Positions 1 to 5,145 of a stretch of DNA of 6,860 bases are shown piece after piece. This DNA is from Candidatus Saccharibacteria bacterium UBA3218. GTDB taxonomy: Bacteria; Patescibacteriota; Saccharimonadia; Saccharimonadales; Saccharimonadaceae. Under the pieces are notes generated by a model. That model ran no database searches, was not told where the DNA came from, and saw only the letters and a list, made by a program, of their open reading frames with translations. The stretch spans positions 13,281 through 20,140 of the forward strand of contig DEWE01000002.1 in NCBI GenBank assembly GCA_002363125.1. The letters are read 5' to 3'. The stretch's first letter is position 1. The number at the start of each line of letters is the position of its first letter. The position numbers and the translations under genes were made by a program.

Positions 1-266
1 AGGATAATAATGAAAGCAATGATGATAGTTGTAATGCGTTCTATCTTAGTGCGAAGGGTAGCGAATTTTTTGTGAGAGGCGATTTTTTCGCTAATAATGA
101 TTAGGATTCCGGAAATTGCATCAATTAGACTATGAATAGCATCTGAAATTATAGCGATCGAGCCAGATATAATTCCTACTACGATATTAAAAATTGCAAG
201 TAAAAAATTGGTCAAAATAAAAAAATAGCCAGATTTTACGATAATTTTGCTACGAGCTTCAATCAT
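1..266 (-). CDS. Cation diffusion facilitator (CDF) family efflux transporter, N-terminal part
   Basis: Partial gene: the ATG is at 266 and 88 codons stay open to the left edge, so the C-terminal part lies outside the window. The visible protein has two hydrophobic segments (about residues 12-34 and 36-59) and a third beginning near 79. The second contains SDAIHSLID (41-49) after GSIAII, the typical CDF helix-2 signature. H45 and D49 form the HxxxD half of the intramembrane metal site, and KIER (74-77) sits where the family has its helix-3 entry motif. CDF proteins exchange Zn2+, Mn2+, Fe2+ or Co2+ for protons across the inner membrane; the metal cannot be told from this part. The loop between helices 2 and 3 lacks the common HPYGH motif. 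There is no SD site; the -10 element ends 6 nt before the ATG, suggesting a leaderless mRNA. The gene diverges from the SDR gene at 318. Confidence 0.82.
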   Translation of the reverse strand, partial: MIEARSKIIVKSGYFFILTNFLLAIFNIVVGIISGSIAIISDAIHSLIDAISGILIIISEKIASHKKFATLRTKIERITTIIIAFIII

Positions 267-267
267 G

Positions 268-296
268 ATGTCATTTTAGCATATTTTTGATATAAT
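268..296 (+). promoter_or_regulatory. Promoter of the SDR-rubrerythrin operon
   Basis: A perfect TATAAT (291-296) is preceded by TGA (288-290), giving an extended -10. ATGTCA at 268-273 matches four of six -35 consensus bases at the ideal 17-nt spacing. Transcription would begin near 303, leaving a short leader of about 15 nt that contains the SD site AAAGGAG (307-313). Confidence 0.65.
273..281 (-). promoter_or_regulatory. Extended -10 element of the CDF gene (leaderless type)
   Basis: On the minus strand this reads TGC then TAAAAT. It ends 6 nt before the ATG at 266, which puts the expected start of transcription at the start codon itself. No SD-like sequence precedes the gene. The hexamer touches the presumed -35 of the divergent SDR promoter (268-273). 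Confidence 0.55.
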
Positions 297-317
297 GATT
301 CAAAAGAAAGGAGTGTA

Positions 318-1079
318 ATGTTTAATTTAAAAGGAAAAGTCGCAGTGGTGTCCGGAGCATCTTCTGGGCTTGGTAAACAAATGGCATTAGCCTTTGCGAG
401 ACAAGGTGCAGATTTGGTGATTCTGGCTAGGCGAATGGAGAGGCTTGAGGAATTTAAACCAGAACTTTTGAAGGCTGGTGCCAAAAAAGTATTAGCTATA
501 AAATGTGACGTGACTTCTACAGAAGATATTGATGCGGCGGCAAAAAAAGTCGAAAAAGAGTTTGGTAAGGTAGATATTTTACTCAACTGCGCTGGATCTT
601 CCAAAGATAAAGGCGTAGTAGAAATGACGGATGAGGAGTGGGATTTTACAATTGCTACAGACGAAACTTCTGTATTTAAAATGACACGAGCTTTTGCTAG
701 AATCATGCAGAAAAATAAGTATGGTCGGATTATCAATATTGCCTCGATGTATGGTTTAGTTGGCAATACTGAGATTCATACGGTGGCTTATCATGCTTCT
801 AAGGGTGCAGTGGTAAACTTTACGCGTGCTGTGGCGGCGGAGCTTGCAACTGATGGGATTACATGTAATGCAATTTGCCCAGGATATTTTGAAACAGAGC
901 TTACTAAGGCCGTGTTAGATACGCCTAGATTCCAGGAGTTCGCCAAAACACACGTACCAATGGAACGCTATGGTAAACCTGGTGAATTAGACGCTGCAGC
1001 AGTATTTTTGGCCTCCGAAGAGGCATCATACGTTACTGGCGCAATATTACCAGTGGATGGCGGTTATACTTGTATTTAA
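318..1079 (+). CDS. SDR-family NADP-type oxidoreductase, gluconate 5-dehydrogenase-like
   Basis: A 253-residue classical short-chain dehydrogenase/reductase of normal length, presumably cytosolic. The cofactor site is SGASSGLG (12-19). ARR at 37-39, after the second strand, argues for NADP(H) rather than NAD(H). NCAG is at 90-93. Catalytic Ser143 lies in IASMYG, and Tyr158 and Lys162 form the YxxxK motif; the C-terminal PVDGGY (245-250) is typical. CPGYFETELTKA (187-198) and the overall pattern recall gluconate 5-dehydrogenases (IdnO/Ga5DH), but the substrate is not provable from sequence, and 3-oxoacyl-ACP reductase-like activity is an alternative. The position of the fourth catalytic residue, usually Asn in a VN(L/Q)T context, is Asp115 here (ATDETSVF). 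The start is the ATG at 318 with SD AAAGGAG four bases upstream. Rubrerythrin follows after 14 bp, so the two are probably co-transcribed. Confidence 0.9.
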   Translation: MFNLKGKVAVVSGASSGLGKQMALAFARQGADLVILARRMERLEEFKPELLKAGAKKVLAIKCDVTSTEDIDAAAKKVEKEFGKVDILLNCAGSSKDKGVVEMTDEEWDFTIATDETSVFKMTRAFARIMQKNKYGRIINIASMYGLVGNTEIHTVAYHASKGAVVNFTRAVAAELATDGITCNAICPGYFETELTKAVLDTPRFQEFAKTHVPMERYGKPGELDAAAVFLASEEASYVTGAILPVDGGYTCI

Positions 1080-1093
1080 AAAAAGGAGGAATA

Positions 1094-1639
1094 ATGAAAA
1101 CTAAATATGATGGTACTAAAACCAAAGAAAATCTAGAGAAAGCTTTTGCGGGAGAAAGCCAGGCGCGAAATAAATATGATTATTATGCGTCAAAAGCTAA
1201 AAAAGATGGCTATGAACAGATTGCGGCGATTTTTGCTGAGACTGCTCTTAATGAAAAAGAGCATGCCAAAATGTGGTACAAAGAGCTTCATGGTGGCGCA
1301 GTAGAAGATACGGAGATTAATTTGGAAGCGGCGGCTGATGGTGAAAATTATGAGTGGACTGATATGTACGCTGGCTTTGCTAAGACCGCGAGAGAAGAAG
1401 GGTTTGATGAACTGGCAGATAAATTTGAGGGCGTAGCAAAGATTGAAAAATCACACGAAGAAAGATATCGTAAATTGCTTTCCAATGTAAAGGAAAAGAA
1501 AGTATTTTCGCGTGATGGCGATATGATTTGGGTATGTCGAAACTGTGGACATATCGTGATTGGCAAGGAAGCGCCTGAAGTTTGTCCGGTTTGTAATCAT
1601 CCACAAGCTTATTTTGAAATAAAGCCTGAAAATTATTAA
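1094..1639 (+). CDS. rbr: Rubrerythrin (diiron peroxidase with C-terminal rubredoxin domain)
   Basis: A 181-residue cytosolic protein that reduces hydrogen peroxide to water, a standard oxygen-defence enzyme of anaerobes. Residues 1-135 form the ferritin-like four-helix domain. Likely diiron ligands include E21 (in AFAGESQARN), the E54-x-x-H57 motif, a glutamate of the REEGF segment (101-102) and the second E118-x-x-H121 motif. The rubredoxin domain holds C148-x-x-C151 and C164-x-x-C167, which bind one iron and pass electrons to the diiron site. The start is the ATG at 1094, four bases after a near-perfect SD (AGGAGG, 1084-1089); the frame also runs upstream to a TTG at 1070, inside the SDR gene, which lacks support. 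It lies 14 bp after the SDR gene. Whether the SDR functions with rubrerythrin is unknown; the electron donor is not encoded nearby. Confidence 0.96.
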   Translation: MKTKYDGTKTKENLEKAFAGESQARNKYDYYASKAKKDGYEQIAAIFAETALNEKEHAKMWYKELHGGAVEDTEINLEAAADGENYEWTDMYAGFAKTAREEGFDELADKFEGVAKIEKSHEERYRKLLSNVKEKKVFSRDGDMIWVCRNCGHIVIGKEAPEVCPVCNHPQAYFEIKPENY

Positions 1640-1647
1640 GCTTATTT

Positions 1648-1668
1648 GATATAATAAGTTTATATAAT
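1648..1668 (+). promoter_or_regulatory. Promoter region with two -10 elements for the DUF5684-like gene
   Basis: The 49-bp gap after rubrerythrin holds TATAAT at 1650-1655, preceded by TGA-type context (TTTGA), and a second TATAAT at 1663-1668. Neither has a convincing -35. The first would give a leader of about 25-30 nt including the SD. The 1689 gene therefore probably has its own transcript as well as possible read-through from rubrerythrin, since no clear terminator lies between. Confidence 0.5.
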
Positions 1669-1688
1669 TAATTAAAAAGGAGCTATTT

Positions 1689-2231
1689 ATGCTAACAGAA
1701 ACTTTAACGACTGGCGGAGGATTATCGGCTAGTGAAGCTGCGTTAGTGGGTGGCATGGCTGGGGGTTTGTTTGTTACCATTCTGACTATCGGGCTAATTT
1801 TCTATGTCTTAATGGTAATTGCGGGTTGGAAAATATTTGAGAAGGCCGGAGAAAAGGGTTGGAAAGCTTTGATCCCACTTTACAATACTTATATTTTTTA
1901 CAAGATCGTTGGGATGAAGAAGTGGTTTTGGGCATTGCTTATTTCATCATTGGTGATTAGCTTTATTACTAGCGCGATGGGGCAGGGTACTCAAATTCAA
2001 CAAGTGGATTTGTCTACCGGAGCAGGAATTTTGGCATTTATCTTAATGATTGCGCTATGTATATTTGCATTTGTGGCAAGTGTTATTTATGCGATTCGTA
2101 CATCTAAAGTGTTTGGACATGGGATCACTTTCGCAGTTGGCCTGTTCTTCTTGTCTAGTATCTTTATGCTAGTTCTTGGCTTTGGAAAATCTAAATACAA
2201 TAAGAAGTTGGCGAAAAGCTGGAATAAATAG
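1689..2231 (+). CDS. DUF5684-like small polytopic membrane protein
   Basis: A 180-residue integral membrane protein with four predicted helices (about 24-46, 78-97, 112-134 and 146-166), a glycine/alanine-rich N terminus (9-26) and a lysine-rich tail (167-180). The recognisable part is the amphipathic stretch WKIFEKAGEKGWKALIPLYN (47-66) followed by YKIVGMKKWFW. This is the signature I associate with DUF5684 proteins, which are common in Patescibacteria and actinobacteria and sometimes fused to signal peptidase or other modules. No biochemical function is known to me and none is claimed. The ATG at 1689 is preceded by the SD AAGGAG (1677-1682) at 6-nt spacing. The stop is TAG, the only non-TAA stop visible. 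The gene converges on the tRNA-Thr unit, with terminators between. Confidence 0.85.
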   Translation: MLTETLTTGGGLSASEAALVGGMAGGLFVTILTIGLIFYVLMVIAGWKIFEKAGEKGWKALIPLYNTYIFYKIVGMKKWFWALLISSLVISFITSAMGQGTQIQQVDLSTGAGILAFILMIALCIFAFVASVIYAIRTSKVFGHGITFAVGLFFLSSIFMLVLGFGKSKYNKKLAKSWNK

Positions 2232-2234
2232 AGC

Positions 2235-2272
2235 AAAAAATGGAGTTACAAGTGCATAACACTTTTGCTCCA
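2235..2272 (-). terminator. Distal leftward terminator, resembling a decayed tRNA 3' end
   Basis: On the minus strand an imperfect hairpin (2272-2241) has an outer stem TGGAG/CTCCA and an inner stem AAGTG/CACTT with a five-base loop, followed at once by six T (2240-2235). This fits intrinsic termination of leftward transcripts coming from the tRNA-Thr gene. The 3' arm plus T-tract reads ACTTG, three other bases, then CTCCATTTTTT; the tRNA-Thr end reads ACTTG, three other bases, then CTCCATTTTTTTT. The terminator may therefore derive from a copy of the tRNA end. Confidence 0.55.
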
Positions 2273-2277
2273 CTCGA

Positions 2278-2316
2278 AAAACAAAATGAGAGCGCACAGC
2301 GCTCTCTATTGTTTTC
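2278..2316. terminator. Strong hairpin terminator, probably bidirectional
   Basis: A perfect 8-bp GC-rich stem (GAGAGCGC, 2288-2295, with GCGCTCTC, 2299-2306) closes a three-base ACA loop. Leftward it is followed by ATTTTGTTTTT, a good terminator tail for the tRNA-Thr transcript. Rightward it is followed by TATTGTTTT, usable for the 1689 gene. AAAAC (2278-2282) can also pair with GTTTT (2311-2315), lengthening the stem across a small internal loop. Confidence 0.8.
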
Positions 2317-2321
2317 TCTCG

Positions 2322-2347
2322 TGGAGCCGCAAGTCGGACTTGAACCG
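2322..2347 (-). repeat. Second copy of the tRNA-Thr 3' end (26-bp direct repeat)
   Basis: These 26 bases are identical to 2399-2424 and have the same orientation. They match tRNA-Thr from position 51 (3' half of the first T-stem strand) through the T loop, the 3' acceptor strand, the discriminator and CCA. The upstream sequence does not restore a tRNA: the T stem keeps only three pairs and no D or anticodon arm is present. The first six bases of the copy instead pair with GAACCG (complement of 2360-2365) in a hairpin with a 12-base loop. A truncated tRNA copy ending exactly at CCA is what site-specific integration at a tRNA gene leaves as an att site, but only 51 bp separate the two copies. 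Confidence 0.85.
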
Positions 2348-2398
2348 TTTGCAAAGCTTCGGTTCCCAATTATTTATGCTTTTCTGGAACAAAAAAAA

Positions 2399-2474
2399 TG
2401 GAGCCGCAAGTCGGACTTGAACCGACGACCTGCCGCTTACAAGGCGGCTGCTCTACCAACTGAGCTATTACGGC
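2399..2474 (-). tRNA. tRNA-Thr (anticodon UGU), CCA encoded
   Basis: The 76-nt minus-strand sequence folds completely. The acceptor is GCCGTAA/TTGCGGC (one U-G pair), the D stem GCTC/GAGC, and the anticodon stem GCCGC/GCGGC with loop CTTGTAA, placing TGT at positions 34-36. The variable loop is AGGTC, the T stem GTCGG/CCGAC with loop TTCAAGT, and the discriminator is U followed by genomic CCA. It reads ACA and, through modification or wobble, other Thr codons. Eight T follow the CCA directly (2398-2391). It diverges from rmuC, with the two promoters packed into 40 bp. Confidence 0.97.
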
Positions 2475-2482
2475 GTAGTGTT

Positions 2483-2491
2483 ATTATATCA
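2483..2491 (-). promoter_or_regulatory. Extended -10 of tRNA-Thr
   Basis: The minus strand reads TGA then TATAAT, ending 8 nt before the mature tRNA 5' end, so the primary transcript would carry only one or two extra 5' bases. No good -35 is visible; the region where one would sit holds the -10 of the divergent rmuC promoter (2503-2508). Confidence 0.6.
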
Positions 2492-2499
2492 TACTTTTA

Positions 2500-2508
2500 T
2501 GTTATAAT
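2500..2508 (+). promoter_or_regulatory. Extended -10 of rmuC (leaderless type)
   Basis: TGT followed by TATAAT (2503-2508) ends 6 nt before the rmuC ATG at 2515. Transcription should start at or within one base of the start codon. No SD site fits in the gap. Confidence 0.65.
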
Positions 2509-2514
2509 GAAATC

Positions 2515-3633
2515 ATGGATATAGCGTTAATGGTTTTGGGGGTGATAATAGTTATTCTTTTGGTGGTGCTGATTTTTAAAAAGCCAGTTCAGGCAGAAAA
2601 ATCAGCAGATTTCAGGGCAATGGAAGAGCGATTAATCCGTATGGAAGGTGAAGTTGGCAAGATAAATCCCTCAATTGATCGAAATTTCCGCGAAAATCGT
2701 AAAGAAATTGCCGACAATTTAGAGAGACTTCAAACTGGCAATGAGAAAAAGCTTGAAGAGATGCGTGAAACGGTAGACGAAAAACTAAAGGCATCCGTAG
2801 AAAAACGTTTTAATGAAAGCTTTAAGTCTATTTCTACGCAGCTAACACAAGTATATCAAGGCCTTGGCGAAATGAAGAATTTGGCTACAGGAGTAGGTGA
2901 TCTCAAGAAAGTGATGGAAGGCGTGAAAACGCGGGGAATTTATGGCGAAGTGCAACTTGGTGCAATTATTGAAGATACTTTGAACAAATCACAGTATGAA
3001 GAGAATATCATCACAAAGCAAGGGTCTAATGATAGGGTGGAATTTGCAGTAAAGATGCCTGGTAAAGAGGAAAATGTTTATCTTCCGATAGATTCCAAAT
3101 TTCCAGTTGAGAATTATTCAAGATTGATTGCGGCATATGATAATGGTAATAAAGCCGACATAGTAGCCTATCAGAAGGCTCTAGGTAATGATGTGAAAGA
3201 ACAAGCTAAAAAGATTTCGACTAAATATATTGATCCGCCAAAAACTACGGATTTTGGAATTATGTTTGTGCCAACGGAATCTCTGTATGCAGAAATTATT
3301 AGAATTCCTGGATTGTCAGATGAAATAAGAAAAAAATACAATATCACCATTGCATCGCCATCCACTTTGCCAGTGATGTTGTCTGGGCTTTTGATGGGTT
3401 TTCGTACGGTAGCCATCGAAAAACGTTCGGCGGAAGTTTGGCAGGTGCTTGGTGCAGTCAAGTCGCAATTTGGTAAATTCGGTGATTTGCTAGATGGTGT
3501 ACAGAAAAAATTGCAAGAATCAGCTAATAAGATAGAGAATGCTAAGACTACTTCACGTCAGATTGAACGAAAACTAAAAAGCGTAGAAGAATTACCCGAG
3601 AAAGACTCTGTAAAATTAATAGGTGAATTATAA
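2515..3633 (+). CDS. rmuC: RmuC-family DNA recombination/rearrangement-limiting protein
   Basis: A 372-residue protein with one N-terminal membrane helix (about 3-22), a long charged heptad-like coiled coil (about 30-120), the RmuC nuclease-like core (about 130-330) and a further helical tail (330-360). Family landmarks are KTRGIYGEVQLG (138-149), LPIDSKFP (190-197), FGIMFVPTESLYAE (247-260) and ITIASPSTLPVML (277-289). RmuC limits inversions and aberrant recombination at short repeats in E. coli and has a predicted PD-(D/E)XK-like fold; its exact substrate is not settled. The membrane helix implies the core faces the cytosol while anchored. The ATG at 2515 is supported by the -10 six bases upstream and the lack of an alternative with SD. 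The stop lies 1 bp from that of the convergent lepB, with no terminator between them. Confidence 0.93.
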   Translation: MDIALMVLGVIIVILLVVLIFKKPVQAEKSADFRAMEERLIRMEGEVGKINPSIDRNFRENRKEIADNLERLQTGNEKKLEEMRETVDEKLKASVEKRFNESFKSISTQLTQVYQGLGEMKNLATGVGDLKKVMEGVKTRGIYGEVQLGAIIEDTLNKSQYEENIITKQGSNDRVEFAVKMPGKEENVYLPIDSKFPVENYSRLIAAYDNGNKADIVAYQKALGNDVKEQAKKISTKYIDPPKTTDFGIMFVPTESLYAEIIRIPGLSDEIRKKYNITIASPSTLPVMLSGLLMGFRTVAIEKRSAEVWQVLGAVKSQFGKFGDLLDGVQKKLQESANKIENAKTTSRQIERKLKSVEELPEKDSVKLIGEL

Positions 3634-3634
3634 A

Positions 3635-4303
3635 TTAGAACGTGCGAATATGATCTAGAGGAAAGAGCCTTAAGACTACTGGGCCAATAACTCTACAATA
3701 TGGAATAGTACCGAGGCCATTACGAGAGTCCCAAGAATTTGAACCTTCGCGATTGTCGCCAGAAACAAATAATTCTCCTTCTGGAACGGTGATGTCTATC
3801 TCGCCGGAAGTGTGTTCTTTCGGTCCGTCAGTTTCAGAAACGCGCCACTCGGTATCATAGACAAAGCCGTCTGGGTATTCTTCGTTATACACTGTAAGAA
3901 CGCCATCTTTCACGGTGACGCGTTCGCCCGGAAAGGCGATTACGCGTTTGATGATGTATTGGTCGTTTACATTTGATGGGACGGAGCAAGTCATTGGGTT
4001 TGAGATGCCGTTTGCTTTGTATTCTGCTACTTTCTTTTCGTCCTCATTTAGAAATACGATAATTTGGCCACGTTCTGGTACATATTCTTGGCCATTAAAA
4101 TGAGCCCAAGAGACAGCGGCACGGTTGACTATGACACGATCATTTTCGTGTAGGGTATTTTCCATGCTACTACCAACTACATTATAAGATCTATAGACGT
4201 ATGTGTTAAGAAAAAGTGTACCAAGTACAATTGCGCCGATAAAAGCGGCTAAGCTAAGAATATCTTTGAGTAATGGATGTTTCTGAAAAAATTTTGGTTC
4301 CAT
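3635..4303 (-). CDS. lepB: Signal peptidase I
   Basis: A 222-residue membrane serine protease that removes signal peptides from exported preproteins at the outer face of the cytoplasmic membrane. A short cytosolic N terminus is followed by a single anchor helix (about 15-36). Box B is VVGSSMENTL with nucleophile Ser46; the residue after Glu is Asn instead of the usual Pro. Box D is IIKRVIAFPGE with general base Lys119, and Box E is SGDNREGSNSWDSRNGLG (181-198). The size and single anchor resemble Gram-positive SipS-type enzymes rather than the two-anchor E. coli form. An insertion around 86-116 (VPSNVND before Box D, with a Cys at 106) has no motif I recognise. There is no SD; the -10 ends 7 nt before the ATG. 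It diverges from the 4363 membrane gene across 59 bp and converges on rmuC. Confidence 0.95.
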   Translation of the reverse strand: MEPKFFQKHPLLKDILSLAAFIGAIVLGTLFLNTYVYRSYNVVGSSMENTLHENDRVIVNRAAVSWAHFNGQEYVPERGQIIVFLNEDEKKVAEYKANGISNPMTCSVPSNVNDQYIIKRVIAFPGERVTVKDGVLTVYNEEYPDGFVYDTEWRVSETDGPKEHTSGEIDITVPEGELFVSGDNREGSNSWDSRNGLGTIPYCRVIGPVVLRLFPLDHIRTF

Positions 4304-4310
4304 GTTGTTT

Positions 4311-4319
4311 ATTATATCA
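4311..4319 (-). promoter_or_regulatory. Extended -10 of lepB (leaderless type)
   Basis: The minus strand reads TGA then TATAAT, ending 7 nt before the lepB ATG at 4303. The intervening AAACAAC has no SD. The divergent -10 of the 4363 gene lies only 30 bp away (4347), so the two promoters share the 59-bp spacer. Confidence 0.65.
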
Positions 4320-4343
4320 TTTTAATATTTATTTTAAAATAAG

Positions 4344-4352
4344 TGTTATAAT
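4344..4352 (+). promoter_or_regulatory. Extended -10 of the 4363 membrane gene (near-leaderless)
   Basis: TGT followed by TATAAT (4347-4352) ends 10 nt before the ATG at 4363, predicting a leader of only about 3-4 nt. No SD is present in the spacer. Confidence 0.6.
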
Positions 4353-4362
4353 TATTTAAGAT

Positions 4363-5145
4363 ATGGCAGATTATGTACTAGCTAGAAAATCTCGCAACAT
4401 TGCAAGTAATATGGTGCATATTTTCTTGAATATTCTACTCGGTATTGGTTCGGTTTTTGTAACTGTTTTGTCTGTGAGCCCTGTTCCAGGTTTAATATTA
4501 GTACTCCTTTCCAAATGGCGTGTTTTTGCTGTGAGAGGAAGGTATTTGTGGCTCAATATTAAGTCGAATTTAGTCGATATGATAGTGGGGATGAGCGTAG
4601 TGATTTTGACGTATTATGCCGGTTCAGCGATTTTGCCAATCGATTTTATATTGGCGGGTTTTTATTGTGTATGGCTACTATTTATTAAACCAGTGTCGTC
4701 AGAAAAAGCAGCCCTTGCGCAATCTTTGATTGCAGTATTTTTAGGTATTTCGGCGGCTGCAATTATGTCAGCGAGCTTAAATTCCATAGTATTAGTTCTT
4801 CTCGCTTTCTTGATCGGATATGCGGCCAGTCGTCACATTTTAGTGCAGAGCAATGACAAAGATTTTACTCTTACCACTCTGGTTTGTGGTTTGGTGTTTT
4901 CTGAGATAGCTTGGCTTTGTCAAACTTGGTCAATCATTTATACTTTTGGCGCAACTGGTATACGTATTCCGCAAATTGCTATTATTTTAACTATTTTTGC
5001 CTTTGTTTACAATTATGCAAGACAGGCAATAATTAAATACCAGGACGATTTCAGATTCAAGCATATCCTTGGTCCAGTGGTCTTTGGTATAGTATTGATC
5101 GGTATAATTGTGCTTTGGTTTAGTAATCCGATATTTAATATTTAA
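4363..5145 (+). CDS. Uncharacterised polytopic membrane protein
   Basis: I do not recognise this 260-residue protein. It is strongly hydrophobic, with about eight likely helices (near 17-36, 38-51, 70-90, 93-109, 117-137, 140-158, 170-192, 203-219 and 236-254; two of these may be half-helices). Positive charges fall at the N terminus (R8, K9, R11), in the 51-60 loop (KWRVFAVRGR) and around 220-233 (ARQAIIKYQDDFRFKH), as expected for cytosolic loops. No enzyme motif, cysteine pair or conserved acidic intramembrane motif stands out, so a transport or scaffold role would be guesswork. It is divergent from lepB and overlaps the 3' end of convergent prmC by 11 bp. There is no SD; the start is chosen by the -10 spacing. 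It may be lineage-specific. Confidence 0.8.
   Translation: MADYVLARKSRNIASNMVHIFLNILLGIGSVFVTVLSVSPVPGLILVLLSKWRVFAVRGRYLWLNIKSNLVDMIVGMSVVILTYYAGSAILPIDFILAGFYCVWLLFIKPVSSEKAALAQSLIAVFLGISAAAIMSASLNSIVLVLLAFLIGYAASRHILVQSNDKDFTLTTLVCGLVFSEIAWLCQTWSIIYTFGATGIRIPQIAIILTIFAFVYNYARQAIIKYQDDFRFKHILGPVVFGIVLIGIIVLWFSNPIFNI

Noticed and set aside
263..766. A 167-codon leftward open frame opposite the SDR gene
   Set aside because: It is antisense to a well-supported SDR, serine-rich shadow composition, and collides with the CDF start region.
1070..1093. An eight-codon upstream extension of rubrerythrin from TTG
   Set aside because: It overlaps the SDR stop and ignores the near-perfect SD and ATG at 1094, where family proteins begin.
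1641..1658. Inverted repeat CTTATT/AATAAG after rubrerythrin as a terminator
   Set aside because: The stem is six A/T-rich pairs without a GC core and overlaps the -10 element of the next gene; likely chance.
2322..2398. A second complete tRNA or tRNA pseudogene
   Set aside because: Only the last 26 nt match; there is no anticodon or D arm and just three T-stem pairs, so it is a 3'-end copy only.
2240..2524. A 94-codon rightward open frame across the tRNA-Thr region
   Set aside because: It is the antisense translation of the tRNA and its repeat (WSRKSDLNRRPAAYKAAALP is a common false protein from tRNA complements), has no SD and runs over two terminators.
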